A DNA stretch of 64,000 nt from Chryseomicrobium aureum (GTDB lineage Bacteria; Bacillota; Bacilli; Bacillales_A; Planococcaceae), in contig NZ_JAFBFG010000001.1 of the NCBI RefSeq assembly GCF_016909155.1, positions 1-64,000 of the forward strand. Direction: 5' to 3'. The position numbers and the translations under genes are program-made. The notes beneath the pieces are model-generated. The model made no database searches. It was given only the letters and a program-made list of their open reading frames with translations, and was not told where the DNA came from. Below are positions 34,036 to 43,039 of the stretch, one piece after another (the first letter of the stretch is position 1; each line of letters begins with the position of its first letter).

Positions 34036-34156
34036 GGAATGTCCCCGCCTTCCAAACTATGTAGTTGTTTAAAGTATACCAACATACCTATGTATATAAA
34101 CATAATACCATATGAATTAAAAAACCCTCCACCGTATACGGGGGAGGGAGTACGTA

Positions 34157-34684
34157 TTATGAATTAGCTACAGATGTTCGCAAAGTTGAACGTTTCAATG
34201 TCTGCTGAACAATCGGATAGATGACCACAAATGCAATTGTATTTAATGCAATAGCTGGCAGAACGACACCAAGATACAGTGCTCCGAATGGAACGTCCGC
34301 GCCCATAATGAAAATTGCACTTGCTAAGAAAATTGCTCCTGAAAGTGCTGTTCCTAAAGCTGTGATAACTGCTTGCGCGGCAAGCTTTTTAGCGAATCCT
34401 TGAATAGCGACTGCAACTGCGAAAAACACTAATGCTGTAATGAATTTGTCGATTACGTTTGGTAGGAAGCCTCCTGGGAATGTTGTAAATAATCCAGAAA
34501 GAATTCCAGTTGCAAGACCGACTACTATTGTATGTTTAAGATTTAAAGAAAGTAAAATCGTGATGAACATCATCGTAAGTAGAAAATCGGGCTTCATTCC
34601 TCCGTTAATCCCTGGGATCACAAGGTATAAAACAGTCCCTACTCCTAATAACATTGCGGATAATACTAAGTTTTTTGTATTCAT
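34157..34684 (-). CDS. trpP: Tryptophan transporter TrpP
   Basis: 175 residues with about five membrane helices (NLVLSAMLLGVGTVLYLVIP; GMKPDFLLTMMFITILLSL; NVIDKFITALVFFAVAVAIQ). Matches the small ThiT/TrpP-type transporter of B. subtilis (YhaG), including the neighbours hpr/yhaH and hit. In B. subtilis its translation is blocked by tryptophan-bound TRAP; a comparable triplet array is present here over the SD. Confidence 0.9.
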   Translation of the reverse strand: MNTKNLVLSAMLLGVGTVLYLVIPGINGGMKPDFLLTMMFITILLSLNLKHTIVVGLATGILSGLFTTFPGGFLPNVIDKFITALVFFAVAVAIQGFAKKLAAQAVITALGTALSGAIFLASAIFIMGADVPFGALYLGVVLPAIALNTIAFVVIYPIVQQTLKRSTLRTSVANS

Positions 34685-34742
34685 TTTTTTCTCTCCTCTG
34701 CTATGTCTAAACTCGTACTCTCCTTGTATGCACTCATTGCTA
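34685..34742 (-). promoter_or_regulatory. Putative TRAP-binding triplet array over the trpP SD
   Basis: On the minus strand, KAG triplets (GAG or TAG) end at plus-strand positions 34691, 34696, 34701, 34707, 34712 and 34718, i.e. every 5-6 nt, giving 2-3 nt spacers, with further GAG at 34733 and TAG at 34740. The last triplets form the GGAG of the SD, so a bound TRAP ring would block translation. The trp RNA-binding protein gene (mtrB) is outside the window. Confidence 0.65.
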
Positions 34743-34800
34743 CAAGCGAAAGCTTATTGATTAGTATACAACATTCATCTAATAGTGCAATAGATAGAGT

Positions 34801-35220
34801 TTATATATTTTCAGATAATTCAGTAGCAAGTGCCTGAATCTTCTCGAGTGGGTATTCTTTTTCTTTCGTTCTCCATGTTGCTTTAAATCCATCTGTCTCA
34901 TCATAACGAGGAATTAAGTGTAAATGGAAATGAAAAACGCTTTGTCCTGCAGGAGCTCCATTATTGTTTAATAGGTTCATTCCTGCCGGATGGAAGGTTT
35001 TTTTCAAAGCTGTCGCAAGTTTTGGGACCACTCGAAAGAGATTTGCTGCTTGTTCTTCTGAAAGGTCGTAAACAGATTCTTTATGTTCTTTTGGAATCAC
35101 AAGAATATGGCCTTTAGTAAGCGGCATAATGTCCATAAAAACAAATACATGGTCATCTTCATAAATCTTCGTACTCGGGATTTCACCAGAAATTAATTTG
35201 CAAAAAATACAATCTGACAT
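34801..35220 (-). CDS. hit: HIT-family hydrolase
   Basis: 139 residues. N-terminal CIFCKLISGEIPS with zinc-type Cys, GHILVIPKEH, and the catalytic histidine triad FHFHLHLIPR (His-x-His-x-His). Hydrolyses nucleoside phosphoramidates or similar in the cytosol. The start is the ATG after AAAGGAG. Divergent from ecsA, exactly as in B. subtilis. Confidence 0.93.
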   Translation of the reverse strand: MSDCIFCKLISGEIPSTKIYEDDHVFVFMDIMPLTKGHILVIPKEHKESVYDLSEEQAANLFRVVPKLATALKKTFHPAGMNLLNNNGAPAGQSVFHFHLHLIPRYDETDGFKATWRTKEKEYPLEKIQALATELSENI

Positions 35221-35317
35221 CGTGAACACTCCTTTTCGTATGACTAGTTGTAGTTTACCATATGCTAGAATGAGATAGAGCAAGATGCTAAATTGAAATG
35301 TGAAAGGGGTCACTTTG

Positions 35318-36058
35318 ATGTCACTCTTAAAATTAGATAAAGTAACGGGCGGCTATTCCAAAAAAGCAGTTATCCATAACATTTCCTTTACTGTTGAACC
35401 GGGGGAACTGGTCGGACTGATTGGCTTGAACGGAGCAGGGAAAAGTACAACGATTAAACACATTATCGGATTATTACAACCTCATTCGGGTGAGATATCC
35501 ATCAATGGTCATACGATTTCAACGCAATCGGAAGCCTACCGTAAATCATTCACATACATTCCTGAAACACCTGTATTATATGATGATTTAACACTGCAAG
35601 AACATCTTGAGTTAGTTGCCCTTGCTTATGAGATTGATGAAGACCAAGCAAAACAGCGAGTGGACGCTTTATTAGAAGAGTTTCGTATGCAAAAGCGATT
35701 AAAATGGTTCCCTACGCATTTTTCTAAGGGAATGAAACAAAAAGTGATGATTATGTCTGCTTTCATGGCGAATCCTGCACTCTATATTATTGATGAACCG
35801 TTTGTAGGTCTTGATCCACTAGCAATTCGAGCTCTTTTAAATCAACTTGAAACGCGCAAACAAAATGGAGCGGGTATTCTTATGACGACACACGTTTTAG
35901 CAACTGCTGAAAAGTATTGCGATAAATTGATTCTTCTGCACAACGGAAAAATTCGAGCAGCAGGTACGATGGAGGATTTACGAAAAGCTCTAGGAATGCC
36001 CGGGGCGAGTCTGGATGACTTGTATATTGCGATGACTGAGGAGCAAGAGTATGCGTAA
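35318..36058 (+). CDS. ecsA: ABC transporter ATPase EcsA
   Basis: 246 residues. Walker A GLNGAGKST, signature FSKGMKQ, Walker B LYIIDEPFVG. ATPase of the EcsAB system, which in B. subtilis and Staphylococcus affects protein secretion, intramembrane proteolysis by RasP and competence. ATG is 8 nt after AAAGGGG. Its stop overlaps ecsB by 8 nt. Confidence 0.93.
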   Translation: MSLLKLDKVTGGYSKKAVIHNISFTVEPGELVGLIGLNGAGKSTTIKHIIGLLQPHSGEISINGHTISTQSEAYRKSFTYIPETPVLYDDLTLQEHLELVALAYEIDEDQAKQRVDALLEEFRMQKRLKWFPTHFSKGMKQKVMIMSAFMANPALYIIDEPFVGLDPLAIRALLNQLETRKQNGAGILMTTHVLATAEKYCDKLILLHNGKIRAAGTMEDLRKALGMPGASLDDLYIAMTEEQEYA

Positions 36059-37226
36059 TTTACAGTCACTTTATGGCCAACGCTTTCAAAGCTACTTCCT
36101 CGATATCCAAAAGTACATGCAATTTATTATTTCCGGTCACATCGCAATCGTTCTATTATTTGTTATCGGTGCAGCAGGTTACTCCTATAGCGAGTGGTTG
36201 AAAACTCCGCCTGAAGGGTTTCCTGTATTTTTGGTAGCGGCTAGTTTATTAATGCTCGTTGTCGTGCCTAATCGGCCCGCCTTGTTATTAAAGCAAGCCG
36301 ATCACTATTATTTACTTCCAATGGAAAGTAAACTACTGTTCTATTTGAAACCTGCTTTGCGTTGGTCAGTCACCATTGTCGTCATTCGTGCACTCGTCGT
36401 AACAGTCGTGTTACTACCATTGCTTACGCGTGTCGGTGAACTCGAAACGTCTATGCTTCTTGCTCTAGGGGGAGTGGTGGTAGCGGCGAGTTACTGGAAT
36501 GTGCACACGAAATTTCATGTACTATGGGGTAGACCGGATGCTTTGCTATTAGATTTTTTCGTACGTGCACTCCTGTTGTTTGGTATTTTTTATTTTCTAC
36601 TCGTGGGCAATCTAGTATTGTTCATTGCTTGTTTGGGACTAGCCGGAGGATACTTCCTCGCTACGAAGAAAATGGCTATGACTCCATTCCCGTTTGATCG
36701 AATGATTGATTTTGAACAACAACGGATGCAACGCTTCTATCAATTTGCAAATTATTTTACTGAAGTGCCACATGTACGCAGTAAAGTATCCCGCAGAGCG
36801 TGGGCAGATGGGATTTTGACGAAAAAAGATTTACACAGCTTCTTAATCACCCGAAGCTTCATCCGTAAAGATGAATTGTTTTATATGTGGATACGCCTTG
36901 CCCTGTTAGTAATTGTATTCCCATTTCTTTCATTTTCGTATGTGGTGGCAGGTTTGATGGTCGTTTTTACATTTGCGATTGCAATCCAAACGTACCAAGG
37001 CCTGTTGTTTAACCAATTGTTTCGGATGGATATGTTATATCCGCAACCACATCTCACAAGGTCACAAGCTGTCAGCCGTTTTGTGCGAATTGTGAGTTAT
37101 AGTCCACTGGCAATCAGCCTTCTTGTTGCACTGTCGCAACATCCTCCAATTTTTTGGGGGCTTGGGGCACTTGCAGCTGTGGTGTCTGTAGAATGGTATT
37201 TACTACGTAAAAAGAAGCAGCCTTAA
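36051..37226 (+). CDS. ecsB: ABC transporter permease EcsB
   Basis: 391 residues, polytopic (IIVLLFVIGAAGYS-type helix near 25-45; pairs of helices around 105-150, 165-205, 285-325 and 350-385). Partner of EcsA. No ecsC follows; instead a terminator overlaps its last codons and hmoB converges. Confidence 0.9.
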   Translation: MRNLQSLYGQRFQSYFLDIQKYMQFIISGHIAIVLLFVIGAAGYSYSEWLKTPPEGFPVFLVAASLLMLVVVPNRPALLLKQADHYYLLPMESKLLFYLKPALRWSVTIVVIRALVVTVVLLPLLTRVGELETSMLLALGGVVVAASYWNVHTKFHVLWGRPDALLLDFFVRALLLFGIFYFLLVGNLVLFIACLGLAGGYFLATKKMAMTPFPFDRMIDFEQQRMQRFYQFANYFTEVPHVRSKVSRRAWADGILTKKDLHSFLITRSFIRKDELFYMWIRLALLVIVFPFLSFSYVVAGLMVVFTFAIAIQTYQGLLFNQLFRMDMLYPQPHLTRSQAVSRFVRIVSYSPLAISLLVALSQHPPIFWGLGALAAVVSVEWYLLRKKKQP

Positions 37227-37240
37227 TCGGCTGCTTCTTC
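37212..37240. terminator. Shared ecsB/hmoB terminator
   Basis: AAGAAGCAGCC pairs GGCTGCTTCTT over 6 nt; the stem includes the ends of both convergent genes. Confidence 0.85.
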
Positions 37241-37723
37241 GTCGTTTTTCGTACGGTACGTTTGTGTATAAGGTGAACTTGTGAAAATGTTTTGTTTTGC
37301 TGCCAACGTCTCGAGTGACGTAAGGTGGCGGTCTGCCCATTGTTTATAACTTGAAGGACCTGACCACTGGGAAAGAATCAAATATGTGTCGGCTTTTTTA
37401 GGGCGCAATATTCGAAGCGCAAACAATCCAGGTTCATTCGTCACACCTTGCATCATTTGCTGAGCAGCATGTTCAAACACTGGCCTTCCTTCATCTGTAA
37501 CAGGAATGTGGTAGAAGTAAAAGTAACCTTTCTCTTCAAAAGTGCCGTGACTCGCAAGTACTTCGTATGAACGAGGTGTTTGAAATTTTGTTTTGCCAGT
37601 TGTTTCATGAATGAGAAGTGTACCGGATGAGCCGTATAAAACGTGCATCGATTCCGAACTGTATTTCTCCTGAAGCTTTATCATAAATTCTGGTGTTCCG
37701 GACGTTGTGTAAAAATTAGTCAT
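37223..37723 (-). CDS. hmoB: Haem-degrading monooxygenase HmoB (YhgC)
   Basis: 166 residues, same length as B. subtilis HmoB. The C-terminal half is an antibiotic-biosynthesis-monooxygenase ferredoxin-like domain (GLFALRILRPKKADTYLILS, QWSGPSSYKQWADR) that opens the haem ring in the IsdG style. SD AGGGGG. Lies next to hemEHY in divergent orientation, as in B. subtilis, putting haem breakdown beside haem synthesis. Confidence 0.88.
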   Translation of the reverse strand: MTNFYTTSGTPEFMIKLQEKYSSESMHVLYGSSGTLLIHETTGKTKFQTPRSYEVLASHGTFEEKGYFYFYHIPVTDEGRPVFEHAAQQMMQGVTNEPGLFALRILRPKKADTYLILSQWSGPSSYKQWADRHLTSLETLAAKQNIFTSSPYTQTYRTKNDEEAAD

Positions 37724-37810
37724 ATTTGTACCCCCTGTGGCTAGTTTTACTTAAGTATTTCCCATTGTTCACAATTTGAAAACACTTTCGCTTGATAGAA
37801 AGGCAATTCT

Positions 37811-37839
37811 ATGACATTTTGCCTCGAAATCTATACAAT
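37811..37839 (+). promoter_or_regulatory. Sigma-A promoter of hemEHY
   Basis: ATGACA, 17 nt, TACAAT; 60 nt before the hemE ATG. Confidence 0.65.
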
Positions 37840-37898
37840 AGATGAGAGAAGTTCTAAAGTAGTAGATAGACTAATTGTGTAGGGAAGGAAAGACTTCA

Positions 37899-38951
37899 AT
37901 GAAAATTACAAATGACACGCTATTGCGTGCAGCACGTGGCGAAAAAGTAGAGCATACACCGGTGTGGTTTATGCGACAAGCTGGCCGATCGCAGCCCGAA
38001 TATCGTGAAATCAAGAAGAAGTATTCGTTAGAAGAAATTACGCGTCAACCTGAGCTTTGTGCATACGTCACAAAACTTCCTGTAGATAACTACAACGTAG
38101 ATGCAGCGATTTTGTACAAAGACATCGTGACACCACTTCCTGGTATGGGTGTAGATGTTGAAATCAAAGCGGGTATCGGACCAGTCATCTCCAATCCGAT
38201 TCGCTCTGTGGCGGATGTTGAGAACCTTCAACAGTTTGATCCGGAGACGCATGTACCGTTCGTGTTAGAAACAATTGAAATGCTAACAAAAGAACAGCTG
38301 ACAGTGCCTTTAATCGGATTTGCGGGTGCACCATTTACACTGGCAAGTTATATGATTGAAGGTGGACCTTCAAAAAGCTACAACAAAACAAAAGCATTTA
38401 TGGTCAGTGAACCACAAGCTTGGTACGCACTGATGGAAAAGCTTGCGGATATGATCATCATCGATATTAAAGCGCAAGTAAAAGCGGGTGCTAGTGCCGT
38501 TCAAATCTTCGACTCATGGGTAGGGGCATTGAATGTAGAAGATTATCGTCTTTACATTAAACCTGTTATGACACGTATCTTTACGGAGTTACGTGAAACA
38601 GGTGTGCCACTGATTACATTCGGAGTTGGCGCAAGTCACTTGGCTAACGAATGGCATGATCTACCGGTCGATGTTGTAGGACTTGACTGGAGATTATCCA
38701 TTGAAGAAGCCCGTCAGCGCGGGATTACAAAAACAGTTCAAGGAAACTTGGATCCATCGTACTTGATCGGCTCTTGGGATGAAGTTGAAAAACGAGCACG
38801 ACGTATCGTAGAGCAAGGGGTTGCTCATCCTGGCCATATCTTCAATTTAGGCCACGGTGTATTCCCAGAAGTTGATCCAGACGTTTTAAAGCGACTAACA
38901 GATTTAGTTCACACATATAGCCGTGAATTGATCTCCCAAAAATCGAATTGA
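37899..38951 (+). CDS. hemE: Uroporphyrinogen decarboxylase
   Basis: 350 residues. Removes four carboxyl groups from uroporphyrinogen III to make coproporphyrinogen III. Family signatures [15 protein letters not shown] (N-terminal, about 25-39) and [17 protein letters not shown] are intact, as is the C-terminal [16 protein letters not shown]. The ATG has AAGGAAAG upstream; the longer frame lacks an SD. First gene of hemEHY. Confidence 0.96.
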   Translation: MKITNDTLLRAARGEKVEHTPVWFMRQAGRSQPEYREIKKKYSLEEITRQPELCAYVTKLPVDNYNVDAAILYKDIVTPLPGMGVDVEIKAGIGPVISNPIRSVADVENLQQFDPETHVPFVLETIEMLTKEQLTVPLIGFAGAPFTLASYMIEGGPSKSYNKTKAFMVSEPQAWYALMEKLADMIIIDIKAQVKAGASAVQIFDSWVGALNVEDYRLYIKPVMTRIFTELRETGVPLITFGVGASHLANEWHDLPVDVVGLDWRLSIEEARQRGITKTVQGNLDPSYLIGSWDEVEKRARRIVEQGVAHPGHIFNLGHGVFPEVDPDVLKRLTDLVHTYSRELISQKSN

Positions 38952-38961
38952 GGTGTCTTTG

Positions 38962-39888
38962 ATGAAGAAAAAAGTTGGATTACTAGTCATGGCGTATGGC
39001 ACGCCTTATACAGAAGCAGATATTGAGCGTTATTACACGCATATTCGTCACGGGCGTAAGCCGAGTGAAGAGGCGCTAAACGACTTAACAGAACGTTACC
39101 GTGCGATTGGTGGTATTTCTCCTTTAGCAAAAATTACAGAAGACCAAGCAAAAGCAATTCATGAAAAAATGAATGCTTCACAAGATGAAGTAGACTACGT
39201 ATTATACATTGGGTTGAAGCACATCGAACCATTCGTAGAAGATGCAGTGGAAGCAATGGCAAAAGACGGTATTAAAGAAGCCGTGTCAATTGTATTAGCA
39301 CCTCACTTCTCGACATTCTCTATCAAGTCATACAATGGCCGCGCAAAAGAAGAAGCGGATAAATATGGCATTGCTATCAAATCTGTAGAAAGTTGGTACG
39401 ATGAGCCAAAATTCATCGAGTACTGGAATCAAAAAATTTCAGAAACGTTCAATGCGATGTCTGAAGAAGAGCGCACGAAAGCTGTTTTAGTCGTGTCTGC
39501 CCACTCGCTACCTGAAAAAATCTTGGCAAATGGTGACCCATACGCGCAGCAACTTGAAGAAACAGCACGCTTGATTCAACAAGCAACAGGTGTTGAGAAT
39601 GTTGAAGTCGGCTGGCAATCGGCTGGACAAACTCCTGAGCCATGGATTGGACCAGATGTTCAAGATTTAACAGAAGAGCTCTATGAAGAAAAAGGTTACC
39701 GAAGCTTCGTCTACACGCCGGTTGGTTTTGTAGCGGATCACTTAGAAGTTCTTTATGATAACGACTACGAATGTAAAGTTGTTTGTGATCGATTAAACGC
39801 AAATTACTACCGTCCAGAAATGCCAAACACGCATCCTCTATTTATTGAAGCGGCAGTTGATGCAGTAAATAAAGTGTTAGCAAAGTAA
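38962..39888 (+). CDS. hemH: Coproporphyrin III ferrochelatase
   Basis: 308 residues. [20 protein letters not shown] is the Firmicute ferrochelatase start; [19 protein letters not shown] and the [10 protein letters not shown] motif with the metal-inserting His are present. Together with HemY and HemQ it belongs to the coproporphyrin-dependent haem route of Gram-positives, where iron is inserted into coproporphyrin III. ATG 11 nt after hemE, SD GAGGTG. Confidence 0.95.
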   Translation: MKKKVGLLVMAYGTPYTEADIERYYTHIRHGRKPSEEALNDLTERYRAIGGISPLAKITEDQAKAIHEKMNASQDEVDYVLYIGLKHIEPFVEDAVEAMAKDGIKEAVSIVLAPHFSTFSIKSYNGRAKEEADKYGIAIKSVESWYDEPKFIEYWNQKISETFNAMSEEERTKAVLVVSAHSLPEKILANGDPYAQQLEETARLIQQATGVENVEVGWQSAGQTPEPWIGPDVQDLTEELYEEKGYRSFVYTPVGFVADHLEVLYDNDYECKVVCDRLNANYYRPEMPNTHPLFIEAAVDAVNKVLAK

Positions 39889-39913
39889 TCTGAAACAGGA
39901 AGAGATGAATGAA

Positions 39914-41341
39914 ATGGCTGAGAACAGAAAAAAAGTGGCTATTATTGGTGGGGGGATTACGGGTCTTTCGGCTGCCTACTATCTGCAGAAGCAGTGCCGT
40001 GAACAAAACTTACCAATCGACATTTACCTGATTGAAGCCAGTTCACGCTTAGGCGGAAAGATTCAAACGGTTCGCAAAGATGGTTTTACAATCGAACGCG
40101 GGCCGGATTCCTTCCTTGAACGCAAAAAAAGTATGGGAATTCTTGCACAAGAGCTTGGTATCGCGGATCAACTGGTCCACAATGCAACCGGACAATCGTT
40201 TGTTCTTGTTAATGATCAATTGCATCCGATACCTGGTGGTTCGATTATGGGTATTCCTACTGAATGGAAGCCATTTGTAACAACTGGACTTTTCTCATGG
40301 AGTGGTAAACTCCGTGCAGCAGGTGACCTCGTGATGAGTAGATCAGGTATAGAAGAAGATCAACCACTCGGTACGTTTTTCAGACGTCGTTTCGGTTCAG
40401 AAGTAGTTGAAAATTTAGTTGAACCATTGTTAGCTGGAATTTATTCTGGAGACATTGATAAACTCAGTCTTCACGCAACGTTCCCTCAGTTCTACGAAGT
40501 AGAGAAAAAACATAGAAGTTTAATGCTTGGTATGAAAAAGACACGTCCTGCTTCCTCGACTCCACAAGCTGCTAACCGGAAACCACAAGGGATCTTCCAG
40601 ACATTTAGTGGTGGACTTCAGTCGATTGTAGAGGCACTTGAAGATGCCTTGACAGATGTCACGATTCTAAAGGGCTCAAAAATTCAAGGGGTTCATAAGC
40701 TATCGGATGATCAATTGAAACTTGTGTTTACAACGGGCGACAACTTGATAGTAGATAGTGCCATATTCACGTTGCTTCATCACCAACTCGCAGAGATATT
40801 TGAAGACCATGGCATCTTACAGCATTATGATGAAGTACCACTATCTTCAGTGGCTACTGTTGCGATGGCATTTTCAAAGTCCCAAGTAGTGCAAGAAAAA
40901 GAGGGAACAGGATTTTTGGTGTCACGAAAAAGTGACTATGCGATCTCGGCATGTACATGGGTCAATAAAAAATGGCCGACTTCAGCCCCAGAAGATAAAG
41001 TTTTGTTAAGGAGTTTCGTTGGCAAGTCTGGTGACGAGTCCATCGTCGAATTGCCAGACCATGAAATCGAGCAAATTGTCCTTCAAGACTTACGAAAAGT
41101 GATTTCCATAACGGGAGAACCAGAATTTACAATTGTGACACGCTACCAAAAGGCAATGCCACAATACTTAGTAGGTCATAAAGAGCGTTTACTAAAAGCA
41201 AAAACCGAGCTTGCAGCGCATTTTCCAATGATTCAATTGGCAGGAGCGTCGTTTGAAGGGTCTGGGTTACCGGACTGTATCGATCAAGCAATTCGTGCAA
41301 AAGACCACGTCCTGGACTATTTAAAACCACATCTAACTTAA
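39914..41341 (+). CDS. hemY: Coproporphyrinogen III oxidase (HemY/CgoX)
   Basis: About 475 residues, FAD-dependent. The dinucleotide motif VAIIGGGITGLSAAYYLQK is at the N-terminus; GSSRLGGKIQT-like LIEASSRLGGKIQTVRKDGF and GPDSFLERK follow; the C-terminal FAD segment is AGASFEGSGLPDCIDQA. Oxidises coproporphyrinogen III with oxygen. ATG 39914 has AGGAAGAG at good spacing; ATG 39905 is too close to it. Confidence 0.95.
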   Translation: MAENRKKVAIIGGGITGLSAAYYLQKQCREQNLPIDIYLIEASSRLGGKIQTVRKDGFTIERGPDSFLERKKSMGILAQELGIADQLVHNATGQSFVLVNDQLHPIPGGSIMGIPTEWKPFVTTGLFSWSGKLRAAGDLVMSRSGIEEDQPLGTFFRRRFGSEVVENLVEPLLAGIYSGDIDKLSLHATFPQFYEVEKKHRSLMLGMKKTRPASSTPQAANRKPQGIFQTFSGGLQSIVEALEDALTDVTILKGSKIQGVHKLSDDQLKLVFTTGDNLIVDSAIFTLLHHQLAEIFEDHGILQHYDEVPLSSVATVAMAFSKSQVVQEKEGTGFLVSRKSDYAISACTWVNKKWPTSAPEDKVLLRSFVGKSGDESIVELPDHEIEQIVLQDLRKVISITGEPEFTIVTRYQKAMPQYLVGHKERLLKAKTELAAHFPMIQLAGASFEGSGLPDCIDQAIRAKDHVLDYLKPHLT

Positions 41342-41351
41342 GGTGTGGTTT
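41324..41351 (+). terminator. hemEHY terminator
   Basis: AAAACCACA pairs TGTGGTTTT around a loop that contains the hemY stop; T-rich flank follows. Confidence 0.78.
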
Positions 41352-41429
41352 TCTTCTGTTTAAAATTGGTCATGTGGATTTCAAACATTTTTCACACTTT
41401 CCCAGTACACTAGAAGGCGAGGTGACAGG

Positions 41430-42365
41430 ATGAGAAGACTTTTTGTGTTGATTGGGTTACTAATTCTAGCCGGTTGTTCATCTTCCTACCCGGGGATGAC
41501 TGCTTCTGAAGAACCAACAATTTTAGTTTATAGTCAGCTAGATGCAACACTGTCGTCGTACTCAGAACAATTAAAGTTGGGACAGACTTGGGAGCTAGAA
41601 CGAGCCTATACCGGAATGATTTTGTTGCCTGAAGATCAGATTTTATTTTACGGGTACGGGCTCGATACAGCTGGAATTTACAACTTGAGAACAGGTGAAC
41701 TACTTGCAGAGGTCGAGACTCCTGAAGGGACAGTCGGTGGTTATAGCGATGCATACGGCTTTTACCTAGCTAATAGTCAAACAAATACTGTTACCATCTA
41801 TGATTTTACATTTAACGAAATCAAACAAATTCAAACAGGTAGGTATCCGATGTCGATAACGTCCCAGGATGCTATGCTCTACGTTGTCAATTATCAAGAT
41901 GACCATTTGACACTAATAGACCAAGTGCAATGGGAGACACATGATGAATTTTCAATTCCACGTGCTTCTCAAGGCGTCAAAATTCACAACGATTCAATTT
42001 ACATTGGGGGCCATGGCAGCGGTTCTGAAGTGAATACGAAAGTTATTCAGTTGGACAAAGAGACGGGGGAAGTTGTTACTACTATTGAAGCACCGATTAT
42101 GCCGATTTCCTTTATAACGCATCAAGACGAACTGTATACATTGAGTCATGGAAGTAATCAATTATATAGATTAGATGAACAATCGGTAACTGATGAAATG
42201 GAAGTAGCATCGAATCCATTTGCAATGGGGGCGTCACAAGAGTTTATTTATTTGGCGGGGTATGACGATGATACACTGTACAAAATAAACGAGATGGAAG
42301 TCGTCGATTCTATTCCTACAGGAGACGGTCCATTGCAACTTTTACTCTGGGAGGGATCAAAGTGA
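41430..42365 (+). CDS. Beta-propeller lipoprotein (YncE-like)
   Basis: 311 residues. Lipobox LLILAGC (Cys15) makes it a membrane-anchored surface lipoprotein. The rest is repetitive beta structure with recurring blade patterns (NSQTNTVTIYDFTFNEIKQI, NYQDDHLTLIDQ, AGYDDDTLYKINEMEVVDSI), as in YncE/YVTN-type propellers. The stop overlaps the regulator gene by 4 nt (GTGA). No enzyme motif. As the first gene of a two-component operon it may present the ligand or the signal to the kinase. Confidence 0.8.
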   Translation: MRRLFVLIGLLILAGCSSSYPGMTASEEPTILVYSQLDATLSSYSEQLKLGQTWELERAYTGMILLPEDQILFYGYGLDTAGIYNLRTGELLAEVETPEGTVGGYSDAYGFYLANSQTNTVTIYDFTFNEIKQIQTGRYPMSITSQDAMLYVVNYQDDHLTLIDQVQWETHDEFSIPRASQGVKIHNDSIYIGGHGSGSEVNTKVIQLDKETGEVVTTIEAPIMPISFITHQDELYTLSHGSNQLYRLDEQSVTDEMEVASNPFAMGASQEFIYLAGYDDDTLYKINEMEVVDSIPTGDGPLQLLLWEGSK

Positions 42366-43039
42366 CAACTGTATTAATCGTAGATGACGAGCAGTCCATG
42401 CGAAGGTTGCTTGACCTCCAACTTACTCAAAAAGGATACAATGTTGTTACTGCTTCAAGCGGAGAAGAGGCTTTGCATCTTCTTAAGTCCGTGCGTATAG
42501 ACTTAGTCGTGGTGGACGGTATGATGCCTGAAATGGATGGATTTGAATTGAGTCGAAAAATCCGTGAAATTTCTGAGACGCCTATTGTATTTCTGACAGC
42601 ACTAGATGATCGGGAATCGTTACTTAAAGGATTTGAGAGCGGTGTGGATGATTATGTGACAAAACCGTTCGATAGTGAAGAACTGCATGCGCGCATTCAG
42701 GCGATTTTAAAACGTTCAAAAGTGGAAGCTATGAATGGACATGAGCTTTTCCGCTCGGGCCTCCATGTGAATATAGAATCGAGATCCGTGACAATGGACG
42801 GGGAGAAAAAGCAGTTAACACTAAAAGAGTTAGAACTTCTAATACTTTTGATGAAAAGTGAAGGACGAGCCTTTAGCCGGGAAGAATTACTGACTCATAT
42901 TTGGGGAAGTCATTACGAAGGAACTACACGTACAGTAGACACACATGTCAAAACGTTACGTTTAAAACTAGGGTCTCCTGCTGATCAGTTTATACACACG
43001 GTTTGGGGGATCGGCTACAAATTCGAGGTGATGGAATGA
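42362..43039 (+). CDS. OmpR-family response regulator
   Basis: 225 residues. Receiver: IVDDEQSMRRLL, phospho-Asp in LVVVDGMMPEMDG (about 52), Thr in VFLTALDD, Lys in YVTKPFDSEE. Winged-helix DNA-binding domain with ELLTHIWGSHYEGTTRTVDT. GTG start overlaps the lipoprotein gene; its stop overlaps the kinase gene. Cognate regulator of the following kinase. Confidence 0.92.
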   Translation: MTTVLIVDDEQSMRRLLDLQLTQKGYNVVTASSGEEALHLLKSVRIDLVVVDGMMPEMDGFELSRKIREISETPIVFLTALDDRESLLKGFESGVDDYVTKPFDSEELHARIQAILKRSKVEAMNGHELFRSGLHVNIESRSVTMDGEKKQLTLKELELLILLMKSEGRAFSREELLTHIWGSHYEGTTRTVDTHVKTLRLKLGSPADQFIHTVWGIGYKFEVME

